A DNA stretch of 64,000 nt from Moraxella porci DSM 25326 (GCF_002014855.1 NZ_MUYV01000002.1:53941-117940); one strand, 5' to 3'; positions 16,281 to 26,070 are shown, counted from the stretch's first letter. The notes: a model not told the origin generated them from the letters alone. A program made the numbers and translations.

Positions 16281-16962
16281 GACTTACTCCTTGGTTGATT
16301 TCAAGTCATATCAGAAAAGTATGTTGTATTTTTTTACAGGGTGAATATCTTGGGTGAGGTATAGGGGTGGGTATATTATTAATAACCTGCCAAATGGAAA
16401 TTTAATAATGCAATGTAGCATGGATGGTCACAGAGCAAAATATAGGGAATTATTGACGGTGGCAGGGTAGGAAAGTTAGTGGCAAAAAATACAGCAACCA
16501 AAATGATAAAAATCATCCTTTGCTTGATTTTGTCAAATGATTGGAGTGTTCAGGTTTGTTAAGCAAAAGACAATCGAAAATTTTTTTGATGCTGGACAGT
16601 CAATGGATAATTTATTATAATATCCGAATAATAATCATCTCCTCTCTCTTATTTTATTCGACTCAAAAAAAATTTATATTGGCTCCATGACGCATGTATA
16701 GCCAGGCAAAGCAGAATTCACCAACCTTGGCTACAGCGAACGATTTGGAAAGCCAACTGTTTGCATTTTTTTTGACAATATTTTATCTAATTAACCATGA
16801 TGATGACCGAGTTTTATATTGGATAATAATATATCCCTATACGCTTTGTAAAATATAGGTATTGTTATGTTTTTGTGACAAAAATAATAACTTTTTGATT
16901 TGCAAGGTATCAGTAATTTGCTATAATTGTCACATTAAACTAGACTTCTGTGATGATTTTTT
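16281..16962. other. AT-rich non-coding region upstream of rep and of the 426-residue gene
   Basis: 682 bases with no credible gene. It lies between divergent genes and is strongly AT-rich, with several A/T runs. Because the HUH replication gene starts at its left edge, it is the natural place to look for a nicking origin, but I could not identify a defined origin or iterons by eye. The right end contains the promoter described at 16870-16934. Confidence 0.4.
16870..16934 (+). promoter_or_regulatory. Promoter of the 426-residue gene with flanking inverted repeat
   Basis: TTGCAA (16900-16905), a 16-base spacer and TATAAT (16922-16927) form a sigma70-like promoter 36 bases before the start codon. 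It is framed by TGTGACA (16874-16880) and its exact inverse TGTCACA (16928-16934). The upstream copy is itself in the palindrome TTTTTGT-G-ACAAAAA (16870-16884). An operator role is inferred. Confidence 0.45.
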
Positions 16963-18243
16963 ATGAACCTGCCAGCACCCTCTATAACAACCTCCGTACA
17001 GTCCATCAACCAAAGCTTCTCACCTCAAATTTTGGAAAGATTTAAGTCGCAATATGCAAATAAAATTCTTTGGATTGATGATAAGTTTCATAAAACATTT
17101 ATGAGATTAATTGATAATTCAAGCATAAACGATGCCAAGCAAATCATCTATATTCACAATAGCAGAAAGGGAAAAATTTTTAATTTTGATTACAAATCCG
17201 AATATGATATATTAGTAGAATTGCAATCAATTGTTTGTTCTTTGTCAAACCCAACAAAGGATTTACAAGAACTCTTTTTCTTTAAATCAGTATGCTTATT
17301 GCCAGTTGGAACTTATTCATGGATTGCAGAGGATCTTGATGCTATTTTATTTTTCTTAAATAGAATGCCTGGAAACCCTATTGTGGGTAGAGCCTTCAGA
17401 GGCGGCAAAGAGCTAATATCTGCTTTTATAAACTTTATTCAATTTCATACCATCGATAATAGATGTGCGGATGGTTTTATCAGATACATCCCCATAAATT
17501 TTGCAACTCCTTTTGATCTGGAATACTATTCACTTAGTTTTGAAGAATACAAAAAATGGTATCTTAACCATATAACACCACGCAAAGAATTTAGATGGCT
17601 TGAAAAATGCAATGATATGCAGCTAGACAGCCTTATTGAAAATTTGGAAAAAAATAATCTTAGAATCCTAAAGGGTGTTTTTCATCCCGTCACTACTCAA
17701 GATAAGATAAGTTTAATTATCTCCTCCATAAATTCTGTTGATTGGGTAGATGACCAGTGTCATTATTCACCGTCTCAAATTAGTGAATGCTCTATTATTG
17801 AATGCCTCGTAAGTGGCACCTATAATCTTTCGTATTTGGATGGATGGATTATTCTCAATAATTTAGATAAAAATATATTAAGTGAAAATATAAATCCTGA
17901 CAAATACATGTGGGTCGGTATACGCCCCGAGGAAGTACCCGAGAGCTTTCAAGATACTGCAATGCAAAATGGGTCAAGATTTATAGAATGCATCCTAACT
18001 TTATATGCGATACCTGCCATAAAAACAGTTATCCACAAAGGAAGAGATAGTTATATTAAACAGCTTTATGATGCATCAAGACAAAAGAGACATAGAGACA
18101 GTCAATCACTTAGCAAAGAAGAATGCCTAGTTAAAATACTGAAAAAAAATATGCCGATTTTAGAAAAATTGGCACAAGCAGAAGGTCTATCAAAAGATAA
18201 ATACATAAATAAATTGATAGTTGAAGCTAGCAAGCCCAAATGA
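16963..18243 (+). CDS. Orphan 426-residue protein of unknown function
   Basis: No family recognised. The protein is soluble-looking and rich in Ile, Asn and Lys, with no signal peptide or clear membrane helix. A short stretch I-L-W-I-D-D-K-F-H near 35-43 is acidic, and W-V-D-D recurs near 264. The C-terminus is helical and lysine-rich (about 360-426). Its codons are much richer in A/T than the core genes to the right, which fits acquired DNA. It stands alone between the replication module and the attachment end, a typical place for cargo genes. It is not an integrase: no tyrosine-recombinase R-H-R-Y pattern is visible. Confidence 0.65.
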   Translation: MNLPAPSITTSVQSINQSFSPQILERFKSQYANKILWIDDKFHKTFMRLIDNSSINDAKQIIYIHNSRKGKIFNFDYKSEYDILVELQSIVCSLSNPTKDLQELFFFKSVCLLPVGTYSWIAEDLDAILFFLNRMPGNPIVGRAFRGGKELISAFINFIQFHTIDNRCADGFIRYIPINFATPFDLEYYSLSFEEYKKWYLNHITPRKEFRWLEKCNDMQLDSLIENLEKNNLRILKGVFHPVTTQDKISLIISSINSVDWVDDQCHYSPSQISECSIIECLVSGTYNLSYLDGWIILNNLDKNILSENINPDKYMWVGIRPEEVPESFQDTAMQNGSRFIECILTLYAIPAIKTVIHKGRDSYIKQLYDASRQKRHRDSQSLSKEECLVKILKKNMPILEKLAQAEGLSKDKYINKLIVEASKPK

Positions 18244-18274
18244 ACACGCTTCTATAAAACAGCTAAAAACAAAA

Positions 18275-18327
18275 CAAGCCTTGCATTTATGGTACACTGG
18301 GTGGTACACTATAAAACGCAAGGCTTG
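18275..18327. repeat. Inverted repeat enclosing two TGGTACACT copies at the island end
   Basis: CAAGCCTTGC (18275-18284) is perfectly inverted as GCAAGGCTTG (18318-18327). The 33-base interior contains TGGTACACT twice in direct orientation (18290-18298 and 18302-18310), 12 bases apart. It lies 39 bases from the tRNA-Leu 3' end. Short direct repeats next to a tRNA attachment site are what integrase or excisionase arm-binding sites look like. It could alternatively act as a long-loop terminator for the converging transcripts. Confidence 0.5.
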
Positions 18328-18365
18328 CTAACTTCTATATATTTCAATGACTTACAAGTCGTATT

Positions 18366-18450
18366 TGGTGCGATCGGAGGGACTTGAACCCTCACGCCGT
18401 GAAGCACCACCCCCTCAAGATGGCGTGTCTACCAATTCCACCACGATCGC
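18366..18450 (-). tRNA. tRNA-Leu (anticodon GAG)
   Basis: An 85-base tRNA including encoded CCA. The acceptor stem GCGATCG pairs with CGATCGC. The anticodon stem CCATC/GGTGG encloses TTGAGGG, giving anticodon GAG. A long variable arm and a T arm with GGTTCAAGTCC follow. It lies directly downstream of secG, as leuU does in E. coli. Its 3' end points into the accessory DNA on the left, so it is the likely integration target of the island. Confidence 0.97.
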
Positions 18451-18506
18451 AAAACTGCTGAGTATTCTACCTAAAAATACCGCCCAGTGCAAGCAAATTT
18501 GACAAA

Positions 18507-18806
18507 TCAGTTGTTCGGCTCGGCAGGTGCTTGGCCTGTGGCTACGGGTACATCTAAGCGCAGCTGATCTTCGGCTTGTTTTTGGGCGAAATGCGCCAGC
18601 GCAAGACTGGTCATAAAAAAGATCGCCGCCAGCACCGCTGTCGTGCGCGTCAAGAAGTTCGCCGAACCTGCCGCACCAAACACCGTACCTGCCGCGCCTG
18701 AGCCAAACGATGCACCAGCGTCGGCACCTTTACCGTGCTGAATCAAAATAAACCCCACCATCACGATGGCAACGATGATATGAATGGCTAAAAGAACTGT
18801 AAGCAT
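18507..18806 (-). CDS. secG: SecG, protein-export translocon subunit
   Basis: 99-residue membrane protein with two hydrophobic helices (about 2-20 and 52-72) and the family segment F-I-L-I-Q-H-G-K-G-A-D-A-G-A-S-F-G near 20-36. It joins SecY and SecE in the inner-membrane channel and helps SecA cycling. It follows tpiA on the same strand with a 40-base gap, and tRNA-Leu comes next. The tpiA-secG-tRNA order is common in gamma-proteobacteria. Confidence 0.95.
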   Translation of the reverse strand: MLTVLLAIHIIVAIVMVGFILIQHGKGADAGASFGSGAAGTVFGAAGSANFLTRTTAVLAAIFFMTSLALAHFAQKQAEDQLRLDVPVATGQAPAEPNN

Positions 18807-18846
18807 AAACTTCTCAATTAAAACTCATACACAAAAAAAATCAAAA

Positions 18847-19605
18847 TCACGATGCAAAGGCTGCCACAATCTGAGCAAAGGCATCGGCTTTTAAAGAAGC
18901 ACCTCCAACCAAGGCACCAGCCACCTCCGACGCCTCAGCAAAAGCAGCAGCGTTGTCGGCATTGACACTACCGCCATACAGCACACAGACCTCTGGCAGC
19001 TCTTTATCCGCCAGCGTCGCGCGTATATGGCGATGCACTGCCACCACCTCATCGACCGTTGGTGTCAACCCTGTGCCGATCGCCCATACAGGCTCATAAG
19101 CGATGATCAATTGGCTGCGTGGCACGCCCAAACCATCCAATACCGACAGCTGTTTTTCTAATACTGACAGCGTTTCGCCAGATTTATATTGGCTTTCGGT
19201 TTCGCCAACGCACAGTATGACCACCAAATCAGCAGCAATGGCTTGCTGGATTTTTTTGACCAGTACTGGATTATCCTCGCCTTGGTATTGGCGGCGTTCA
19301 GAATGACCCAAGATCACAAAGCGCGCGCCTGCATCGACGATCTGCGCGGCCGATACATCACCTGTGAATGCGCCTGTCACGCCAGTACTGGCTGAAATAT
19401 CCTGCGCACCGGCCCAAATAGCACAATCGCCCAGCACAGCTGCCACCTCAGACAAATGCAAAAATCCAGGCGCACAGCCCAGCTGCACCTGCGTTTGATC
19501 CGCCAAAGCTGCTTTTACAGCTGCTGCCAGCGCCTTGGCTTCATTCAAGCTTGCAGGATTGAGTTTCCAGTTGCCGATGACATATTTTGATGTGCTTGCT
19601 GTCAT
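18847..19605 (-). CDS. tpiA: Triosephosphate isomerase
   Basis: 252-residue TIM-barrel enzyme that interconverts dihydroxyacetone phosphate and glyceraldehyde 3-phosphate in glycolysis. Seen are the N-terminal N-W-K-L-N (catalytic Asn and Lys), the catalytic His in G-H-S-E-R-R, the catalytic Glu in A-Y-E-P-V-W-A-I-G-T-G, and the phosphate loop L-Y-G-G-S-V. Full length for the family. It leads the tpiA-secG-tRNA-Leu unit. Confidence 0.98.
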   Translation of the reverse strand: MTASTSKYVIGNWKLNPASLNEAKALAAAVKAALADQTQVQLGCAPGFLHLSEVAAVLGDCAIWAGAQDISASTGVTGAFTGDVSAAQIVDAGARFVILGHSERRQYQGEDNPVLVKKIQQAIAADLVVILCVGETESQYKSGETLSVLEKQLSVLDGLGVPRSQLIIAYEPVWAIGTGLTPTVDEVVAVHRHIRATLADKELPEVCVLYGGSVNADNAAAFAEASEVAGALVGGASLKADAFAQIVAAFAS

Positions 19606-19714
19606 GTGATGATCCCTGTCAGATACGATGATTGTGTCGCCCTGCCCTCTGATCAGCCCAATCTGCTAGCTGATCTTGTTGCCGATATGGCACGATTGAC
19701 AAGGTCAACGCGAT

Positions 19715-19720
19715 ATTATA
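19715..19720 (-). promoter_or_regulatory. Probable -10 box of the tpiA promoter
   Basis: The minus strand reads TATAAT here, about 110 bases before the tpiA start. The -35 element is weak (TTTTAA-like). Confidence 0.35.
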
Positions 19721-19832
19721 ACCCAAAATCTCTTAAAACACGCTCATTTGTTTTAAATATTTATCAAAATTTACAAATTTTCAGCAAATCGGCATCAAAT
19801 GCGTACTCAAGCCCATCAAACATGCATAAATA

Positions 19833-19855
19833 AACCCAACAGCAGGTGTTGGGTT
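19833..19855 (-). terminator. Terminator after mraY
   Basis: AACCCAAC (19833-19840) pairs with GTTGGGTT (19848-19855) over a 7-base loop. On the minus strand it is followed by TTATTTA. It lies 18 bases past the mraY stop and would end the division/cell-wall operon before tpiA. Confidence 0.75.
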
Positions 19856-19872
19856 ATCACAGTTAATCTAGA

Positions 19873-20970
19873 TCAGCGCAGCTTTAATGTCATCAAACCA
19901 AGTACCACAAGAATAATACAGACGATGTAGAATCGGGCGACGACTTTGGTTTCTTTGAGACCCATTTCTTCAAAATGATGATGCAGAGGCGCCATCAAGA
20001 AAATGCGTTTTTTGCGTAGGCGATACGAACCCACCTGCAAAATCACCGATACCGCTTCAGCGACAAAGATACCGCCCATGATGGCAAAAGCAAGCTCTTG
20101 ACGAGTCATCACCGCAATCGTGCCAAGCATACCGCCCAATGATAACGCCCCAACATCACCCATAAAGACATCAGCAGGCGCTGCGTTATACCACAAAAAC
20201 CCTAAGCCTGCACCGATGATGGATGCACAGACGATGGTGACTTCACCATTATAAGCGATGTGCGGTACGTGCATATAGTCTGCATAGTTGGCCGAACCTG
20301 AGATATAAGCAAACACCCCAAGCCCTGCGGCAACCATCACCACTGGCAAAATTACCAGACCATCCAAGCCATCAGTCAAGTTCACCGCATTGGATGAGCC
20401 TGCCAACACAAAATAAGTGGCAATGATAAAGCCTAATCCCAATGGAATCGCCGAAAATGGAATGACCACATCTTTAAATAGTGGAATCAGCATATCTTGC
20501 ATGGCGATCATCGTCGCTGCATCTTGTTGTGTGGCGATATAATACAGCGAGCCGCCAGCGAACAGTGAGCCGACCGACAGCCAAAAATATTTTTTGCGAG
20601 CGATCAGACCTTGTGGGTTTTTGTGTTTGATTTTTAGCCAATCATCTGCCCAGCCAACTGCACCAAAGATGACCATCACCACCATCAAAATCCACACATA
20701 AGGATTGGACAAATCCGCCCAAGCCAAGGTCGCAATACCAATCGCCACCAAAATCAGCACGCCGCCCATCGTTGGTGTGCCTTGTTTGGCAAGGTGAGTT
20801 TTTGGGCCATCATCACGCACCGCTTGACCATATTTGAGCGTACGCAGATAATTAATCACAGGCTTACCGCCTAAGATCACGATGACCAATGCTGTAATTA
20901 CCGCAAGCAGGGCTCGCAAGGTCAATGACCCGATGGCGATGTCTGTTTGTTGCAATAACCAATAAAGCAT
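19873..20970 (-). CDS. mraY: MraY, phospho-MurNAc-pentapeptide translocase
   Basis: 365-residue inner-membrane enzyme that transfers phospho-MurNAc-pentapeptide to undecaprenyl phosphate, making lipid I. About ten hydrophobic helices are visible. Family motifs are K-Q-G-T-P-T-M-G-G near 65-73, N-L-T-D-G-L-D-G-L near 196-204 and P-L-H-H-H-F-E near 329-335. It is the last gene of the minus-strand cluster; murD, ftsW and murG, which often follow, are absent here. Confidence 0.98.
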   Translation of the reverse strand: MLYWLLQQTDIAIGSLTLRALLAVITALVIVILGGKPVINYLRTLKYGQAVRDDGPKTHLAKQGTPTMGGVLILVAIGIATLAWADLSNPYVWILMVVMVIFGAVGWADDWLKIKHKNPQGLIARKKYFWLSVGSLFAGGSLYYIATQQDAATMIAMQDMLIPLFKDVVIPFSAIPLGLGFIIATYFVLAGSSNAVNLTDGLDGLVILPVVMVAAGLGVFAYISGSANYADYMHVPHIAYNGEVTIVCASIIGAGLGFLWYNAAPADVFMGDVGALSLGGMLGTIAVMTRQELAFAIMGGIFVAEAVSVILQVGSYRLRKKRIFLMAPLHHHFEEMGLKETKVVARFYIVCIILVVLGLMTLKLR

Positions 20971-20997
20971 AATTTTTCCTTAAAGTATCTTATAGTC

Positions 20998-22488
20998 TTA
21001 GACGGTGGTCAACTCATTAATCAATGTTTCCATTGCCATACCACGAGAGCCTTTGAATAGCACAGTGGCTTTACTTTGGTTGAGTAATTCTTGCAAATCC
21101 TTCAGCAAAGCTGGCTTATCTTGATAATGCGTCGCAATCGGCTTGATGGCATTGATGGCATCAGCGGTGTGTGCCATATGCACCCCCAAGGTCAATACAT
21201 GGTCAATGCCAAGCACTGCCAACTCCTTACCCAAGCTTGCGTGCTCACTATCAGCAGCATCACCCAGTTCAAAAATATCACCAAGCACCAAAATCTTGGT
21301 ATTTTCTTCGGCTTCAAGCACACGAGCTGCTGCCATCATCGATGCTGGATTGGCATTATAAGTATCATCAATCAAGCTATGCTCGCCAAAGCTGATACGG
21401 GTCAAGCGACCTTTTGGCGGTACTGCCGACTCAAGCCCTTTGACGATAGTCTGTAGATCCACACCAAGCGCAAAGGTCGCCGCCGCTGCCGCCAGTGCAT
21501 TGGCAACATTATGCTCACCGATAAAAGGTAGATGCACAGGCAGGCTTTCGACATCATCCACATCGAGATTGGTATTTAGAGTAAATGTACAATGCGTTGC
21601 AAAACTTTCAACATCATCAGCGAACAAATCGCCCATCATCAGCACACTTTCAACGCCTTCTGCTTTGAGTGCTTGGCAATCTGCATCGTCCAGTCCTGCT
21701 TCATCAATGGCGATAGATTTTTCACCAAAGCTTAATGCCTGCTCGGTGTATTTGGCAGCTTCATCCGCCAAAGTCGGATAAAATTCATCAGACAAAGGCA
21801 GTACCGCCACACCATCGGCGTGTAGAGCGGTATAGATCTCGCTCTTGGCACGAGCGATATTGGCACGACCGCCGAACTCACCCAAATGTGCCGTGCCTAT
21901 ATTGAGCACGACAGCGACATCAGGACGCACCAAATTGGCAGTATAAGCAATCTCGCCCAAGTGATTAGCACCCAACTCCATCACCGCAAAGCGATGCTCA
22001 TCGCTAAGCTCAAGCAGCATCATGGGTACACCAAGGTCGTTATTGAGATTGCCACGCGTCATCAAGGTCGGCGCAATTTGGCTTAAAATCGCCCCAATCA
22101 TCTCTTTGGTCGTCGTCTTACCACTTGAGCCAGTCAAGGCAACGACAGTCAGATCAGAATGCTGATCACGGCGATATTTGCCCAAATCCCCCAAGGCAAG
22201 CTTGGTATCTTTGACAATCAACTGCGGTAGATCACAGTCCACTTCACGCTCGACAATCAGTGCGACTGCACCGTTTTCTTGGGCAGTTTTGACAAAGTCA
22301 TGCGCATCGAATCGCTCACCTTTGATTGCCAAAAACACATCACCCGCACCGATTTTGCGGGTATCGGTCGTGATAGCGGTCGCCTGAATGACAGTATCGC
22401 CAAGCTTGTGCCAAACGCCCTGTGTGGCTTGCTGTAAATTGTCTGCTTGCCAAATATAGCTTGGCAAATCGGCAGTGGAAGCGGTCAT
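20998..22488 (-). CDS. murF: MurF, UDP-MurNAc-tripeptide-D-Ala-D-Ala ligase
   Basis: 496-residue ATP-dependent ligase that adds D-Ala-D-Ala to UDP-MurNAc-tripeptide in the cytoplasm. The Mur-ligase P-loop reads G-S-S-G-K-T-T-T-K-E near 120-129. Later motifs include E-L-G-A-N-H and D-D-T-Y-N-A-N-P. It lies between murE and mraY with short gaps. Slightly longer than the E. coli protein (452) owing to inserted acidic loops near 245-295. Confidence 0.97.
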   Translation of the reverse strand: MTASTADLPSYIWQADNLQQATQGVWHKLGDTVIQATAITTDTRKIGAGDVFLAIKGERFDAHDFVKTAQENGAVALIVEREVDCDLPQLIVKDTKLALGDLGKYRRDQHSDLTVVALTGSSGKTTTKEMIGAILSQIAPTLMTRGNLNNDLGVPMMLLELSDEHRFAVMELGANHLGEIAYTANLVRPDVAVVLNIGTAHLGEFGGRANIARAKSEIYTALHADGVAVLPLSDEFYPTLADEAAKYTEQALSFGEKSIAIDEAGLDDADCQALKAEGVESVLMMGDLFADDVESFATHCTFTLNTNLDVDDVESLPVHLPFIGEHNVANALAAAAATFALGVDLQTIVKGLESAVPPKGRLTRISFGEHSLIDDTYNANPASMMAAARVLEAEENTKILVLGDIFELGDAADSEHASLGKELAVLGIDHVLTLGVHMAHTADAINAIKPIATHYQDKPALLKDLQELLNQSKATVLFKGSRGMAMETLINELTTV

Positions 22489-22527
22489 AATATCGCCTTA
22501 ACTTTTAAAAAAATAAATACACTCAAA

Positions 22528-24087
22528 TTATTTGCCATACTTGGCCAAATAGTCATCCAAAATCGCCATATCATCAAAGTCATAACGCACGCCTTTGATT
22601 TCTTGATAAGTCTCATGTCCTTTGCCTGCAATGACCACGATGTCATTGGCACAGGCTGTGCGAACCGCTAATTCTATCGCTTTTTTGCGGTCGGCTTCGA
22701 TGGTAATTTTGTAATGATCTTCACAAGACAGGCCCTGCTGCATATCTTTTAGGATGGCAGATGGCTCTTCGGAACGGGGATTGTCCGCTGTCAAAATCAC
22801 ATGATCTGCAAAATCAAGCCCTGCTCGTGTCATCAAAGGTCGCTTGGTGCGGTCACGATCCCCACCACAGCCGAACACCGCAATCAGCTTGCCATCACAG
22901 TGCTTGCGTAGGCTTGAGAGCACTTGCACTAGCGCATCAGGTGTATGTGCATAATCGACGATGAACGAGCCAGTCTTTGAGACAGCTCGCTGCATTCGCC
23001 CACGAGCACCGACAAGCTGGGTAATATAAGTCGGCAAAGTATCCGCCTTTTGTGGATACAACGCCAAAAATGCCGCCATGCTTGCCATCAGATTATCGAC
23101 ATTAAATAGGCCAAGTAGCGGACTATGTACCATCATCTCGCCATGCACTGTGTTGACATCGATCGCCACACCATCTAGGCTTGGCTGCACTGTCTTGGCA
23201 TAATACTCAGCCGCGCTGTCTTTTTGGCTATAGCGATATACTGGGTACGATTTGGTGTCACAAAACAGCTGATACTTGGCATCAGCATTGATGACGCCTG
23301 CTTGTAGCGTTGGGAACAGTGTTGGTTCAAACAGCTTTGCCTTGGCATCACGATAGTCATCCATATCACGATGATAATCGAGATGATCATGTGATAAATT
23401 GGTATAAACTGCGACCGCCACGGGCACGCCCTGCAAGCGATATTGATCAAGCCCATGCGAGCTGGCTTCGAGGGCGACAAGCTTCACGCCATCTTTTGCC
23501 ATTTGGTACAAAAACTCATGCACCATCAGCACATCACCTGTGGTATTGGCTGACTGCACCAGCTGACCCAGTCGTCCATTACCTGCCGTGCCCATGATGG
23601 CAGATGGCACACCTGATAATTGGCACAGCTGAGCAATCAGCTGACTGACGGTCGTTTTGCCATTGGTGCCTGTCACTGCGATCACAGTCGGTAGCATCAC
23701 AGACTCATCAAGCTGAAAACGAGCAGCGATCAAATCACCCAAGATGGTGCGGATGATTGGCAGGCTCACCACAGGAATGGATACACCATCAAGCACAAGT
23801 ACATCTGCATCAAACTCAGTGATGATAAAGCTTGCAGTATCTTTGACGGCTTGGATATAGCGATTGGCACTGTCAATGGCAGCTTGAGTGTCTTGACTTG
23901 TACTTTTAAGCAAAACAAAGCCGTCATCAGTGCTGATTTTACGGCTATCCAAACAGAAATTCGCCATCTTGTGCGATAAAATTGGGGCGAACCAATCGCT
24001 GAGCGTCGCCATCCCCAGTGAGGCGGCGACTGTGTGGTCTTTGGCGATGGCTTGTTCGATGATTTGACGGATGCTGACTGGCGACAT
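22528..24087 (-). CDS. murE: MurE, UDP-MurNAc-L-Ala-D-Glu:meso-DAP ligase
   Basis: 519 residues from the ATG at 24087, chosen because AAGGAA lies upstream of it; an in-frame GTG seven codons earlier overlaps that site. The ATP loop is G-T-N-G-K-T-T. The D-N-P-R motif near the C-terminus is the known selector for meso-diaminopimelate, so Gram-negative-type peptidoglycan is expected. It adds the third amino acid of the stem peptide. It directly follows ftsI and precedes murF. Confidence 0.97.
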   Translation of the reverse strand: MSPVSIRQIIEQAIAKDHTVAASLGMATLSDWFAPILSHKMANFCLDSRKISTDDGFVLLKSTSQDTQAAIDSANRYIQAVKDTASFIITEFDADVLVLDGVSIPVVSLPIIRTILGDLIAARFQLDESVMLPTVIAVTGTNGKTTVSQLIAQLCQLSGVPSAIMGTAGNGRLGQLVQSANTTGDVLMVHEFLYQMAKDGVKLVALEASSHGLDQYRLQGVPVAVAVYTNLSHDHLDYHRDMDDYRDAKAKLFEPTLFPTLQAGVINADAKYQLFCDTKSYPVYRYSQKDSAAEYYAKTVQPSLDGVAIDVNTVHGEMMVHSPLLGLFNVDNLMASMAAFLALYPQKADTLPTYITQLVGARGRMQRAVSKTGSFIVDYAHTPDALVQVLSSLRKHCDGKLIAVFGCGGDRDRTKRPLMTRAGLDFADHVILTADNPRSEEPSAILKDMQQGLSCEDHYKITIEADRKKAIELAVRTACANDIVVIAGKGHETYQEIKGVRYDFDDMAILDDYLAKYGK

Positions 24088-24114
24088 GGGTGAGTTTTCC
24101 TTAATCACATTAAA

Positions 24115-26067
24115 TCAATCATTGGCCGCGACACGCAGCGACTTATCATAAGGCACATTATAAAGACGCAGCGCTTCTTTCATCACATTATGAAACACTG
24201 GCGCTGAGACTTGCCCAGCATAAGACTGGCGACGCGGATCTTCCACCAAGATCGCCACAGCAAAGCGAGGATTGGATGCAGGTGCCAGACCCACAAAAAT
24301 GGTGCGATGTTGATCGGTGTAGTAGCCGCCCTGAGGATTGGTGCGACGCGAGGTACCTGTCTTGCCAGCGACTCGATAGCCATTGATGGCAGCCGCTTGG
24401 CCAGTACCGCTCGGGCCAGTCACCAGCTCCATCATGCCGACGATCGACTCAGCGTGTTCGGCACTGATGACTTGTGTTGGCTCTTGTTTATTATCCTCTT
24501 TGACCAAAGTCAATGGCTGCATTAGGCCGCGATTACCAAGTGCAGCATAAGCTTGAGTTAGCTGCGCCAAAGTCACCTGCTGACCATAGCCATAGCTCAA
24601 AGTCGCACGGCGTGACAGCTCACGCTCTTTGGGCGTGGCGACCTTGCCTGCTGATTCGGCAGGAAAATCCAGCGCCGTCTTAGTGCCAAAGCCGAATTTT
24701 TTTTGCATATTGGCGATGGCGTCGGCTGGTAGGTTTAGCGCGATTTTGGTTGAGGCGACATTACTGGATTTTTGGATGAGTTTATCCAAGGTGATGGCGC
24801 CATAATTACCGCCATCTCGAATGGTATAGCCACCGACCAGTACGCTGCCTGGATTGGTGTCAATCACTGAGCTGGTGCTGTATTTGCCCGACTCTAGCGC
24901 GGCTGCGACGGTAAATGGCTTCATCACCGAGCCTGGCTCAAAGACATCCAGCACAGGGCGGTTGCGCTCATTGGCGCCATCTCGTTCGGATAGATTATTA
25001 GAATTAAAGGATGGCCATGATCCCATCGCTAAGACTTCGCCTGTTTTTACATCGACGACCATACCCGAACTTGAGCGCGCCGACTGCAAGCGGCCGACTT
25101 GCTCAAGCTCTTTATACAGCACATATTGTAGGCGCGAATCGATGGTCAGATGAATGTCTTGACCCTCGATCAGTGGCTTGACCTGCTTAATCTCTTGGAT
25201 CGGCTGTCTGCCAGTGCCGCGCAAGATCATCACCAAGCCATCTTTGCCTGCCAAACGCTCATTATATTTGGCTTCGATGCCAGCACGCCCGATGTAGCCA
25301 TCATCGCCGCTGCTAGAGCGCGCCATAAAGCCCAAAATCTGCGCATTGGGCTCAGCTTGTAGATAATACCGCTGAAATGAACGCTCGGTACCGATGGCAA
25401 ACAACCCCAAATCCGTCACCGAACTTGCCACTTCTGGCGAGACGCGGTTGAGCAGCACAAGGCGGCGCGAACTTGCTCCCTTTGGCAGCGCTGCAGCGAC
25501 TTTTTGGCTGTCTGAGGTGTCAAGCAGCGGATCGATTTTTACTGCCGCTTCGAGCTTTTCTAGTGGGAAATTTGCCGCGCCTGCCAGCTTCACCAGATCC
25601 ATTTCTTTGAGTTTTTCTAAAGCGCGCTGCTTGGTGGCATCGCTTTTACTGGTGTTCATTTCATTGACCAAGCGATAATATTCCTCAGCATACGCATAAG
25701 GATCAAAGAACACCGTATAAAGCGGTGCATTGGCCGCCAAAGGTGCACCAGCGCGATCGGTGATCACACCGCGATAAGCTGGCTCGATTTGTTCTTTGGT
25801 GATCAGATCATCGCCTTTTTCAATATAAAATTGTGCATTAAAAATCTGCAAATAAGCCGCGCGCGCGACGATGGCAGCAAAAAACAGACCCATCACCGCC
25901 CATACCGCGACATAGCGCCATGCGTCTTGCTTACCGCCTGTGAGATTGGCGCCAGCTTGTTTGCTGCGTTTTTTGCCGAACAGTCCGAAATTTTTGCTGT
26001 TTTTGTTGTTACGCAAAGGCGCCGTGACCTTGGCCGAGCTGGTTTTTGGTTTTTTTGGGGACTTCAT
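24115..26067 (-). CDS. ftsI: FtsI (PBP3), septal peptidoglycan transpeptidase
   Basis: 650-residue class B penicillin-binding protein. A cytoplasmic basic tail is followed by one membrane helix (about 51-70), the pedestal domain, and the transpeptidase domain. Active-site motifs are S-V-M-K (catalytic Ser in P-G-S-V-M-K-P-F), S-S-N and K-T-G-T. It cross-links septal peptidoglycan and works with FtsW, which is not encoded here. The basic N-terminal tail is somewhat longer than in E. coli. It starts three bases after ftsL. Confidence 0.97.
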   Translation of the reverse strand: MKSPKKPKTSSAKVTAPLRNNKNSKNFGLFGKKRSKQAGANLTGGKQDAWRYVAVWAVMGLFFAAIVARAAYLQIFNAQFYIEKGDDLITKEQIEPAYRGVITDRAGAPLAANAPLYTVFFDPYAYAEEYYRLVNEMNTSKSDATKQRALEKLKEMDLVKLAGAANFPLEKLEAAVKIDPLLDTSDSQKVAAALPKGASSRRLVLLNRVSPEVASSVTDLGLFAIGTERSFQRYYLQAEPNAQILGFMARSSSGDDGYIGRAGIEAKYNERLAGKDGLVMILRGTGRQPIQEIKQVKPLIEGQDIHLTIDSRLQYVLYKELEQVGRLQSARSSSGMVVDVKTGEVLAMGSWPSFNSNNLSERDGANERNRPVLDVFEPGSVMKPFTVAAALESGKYSTSSVIDTNPGSVLVGGYTIRDGGNYGAITLDKLIQKSSNVASTKIALNLPADAIANMQKKFGFGTKTALDFPAESAGKVATPKERELSRRATLSYGYGQQVTLAQLTQAYAALGNRGLMQPLTLVKEDNKQEPTQVISAEHAESIVGMMELVTGPSGTGQAAAINGYRVAGKTGTSRRTNPQGGYYTDQHRTIFVGLAPASNPRFAVAILVEDPRRQSYAGQVSAPVFHNVMKEALRLYNVPYDKSLRVAAND

Positions 26068-26070
26068 GCT

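Noticed and set aside
16963..18243. Treating the tRNA-adjacent gene as the island integrase
   Set aside because: Neither a tyrosine-recombinase R-H-R-Y pattern nor a serine-recombinase N-terminal motif is present.
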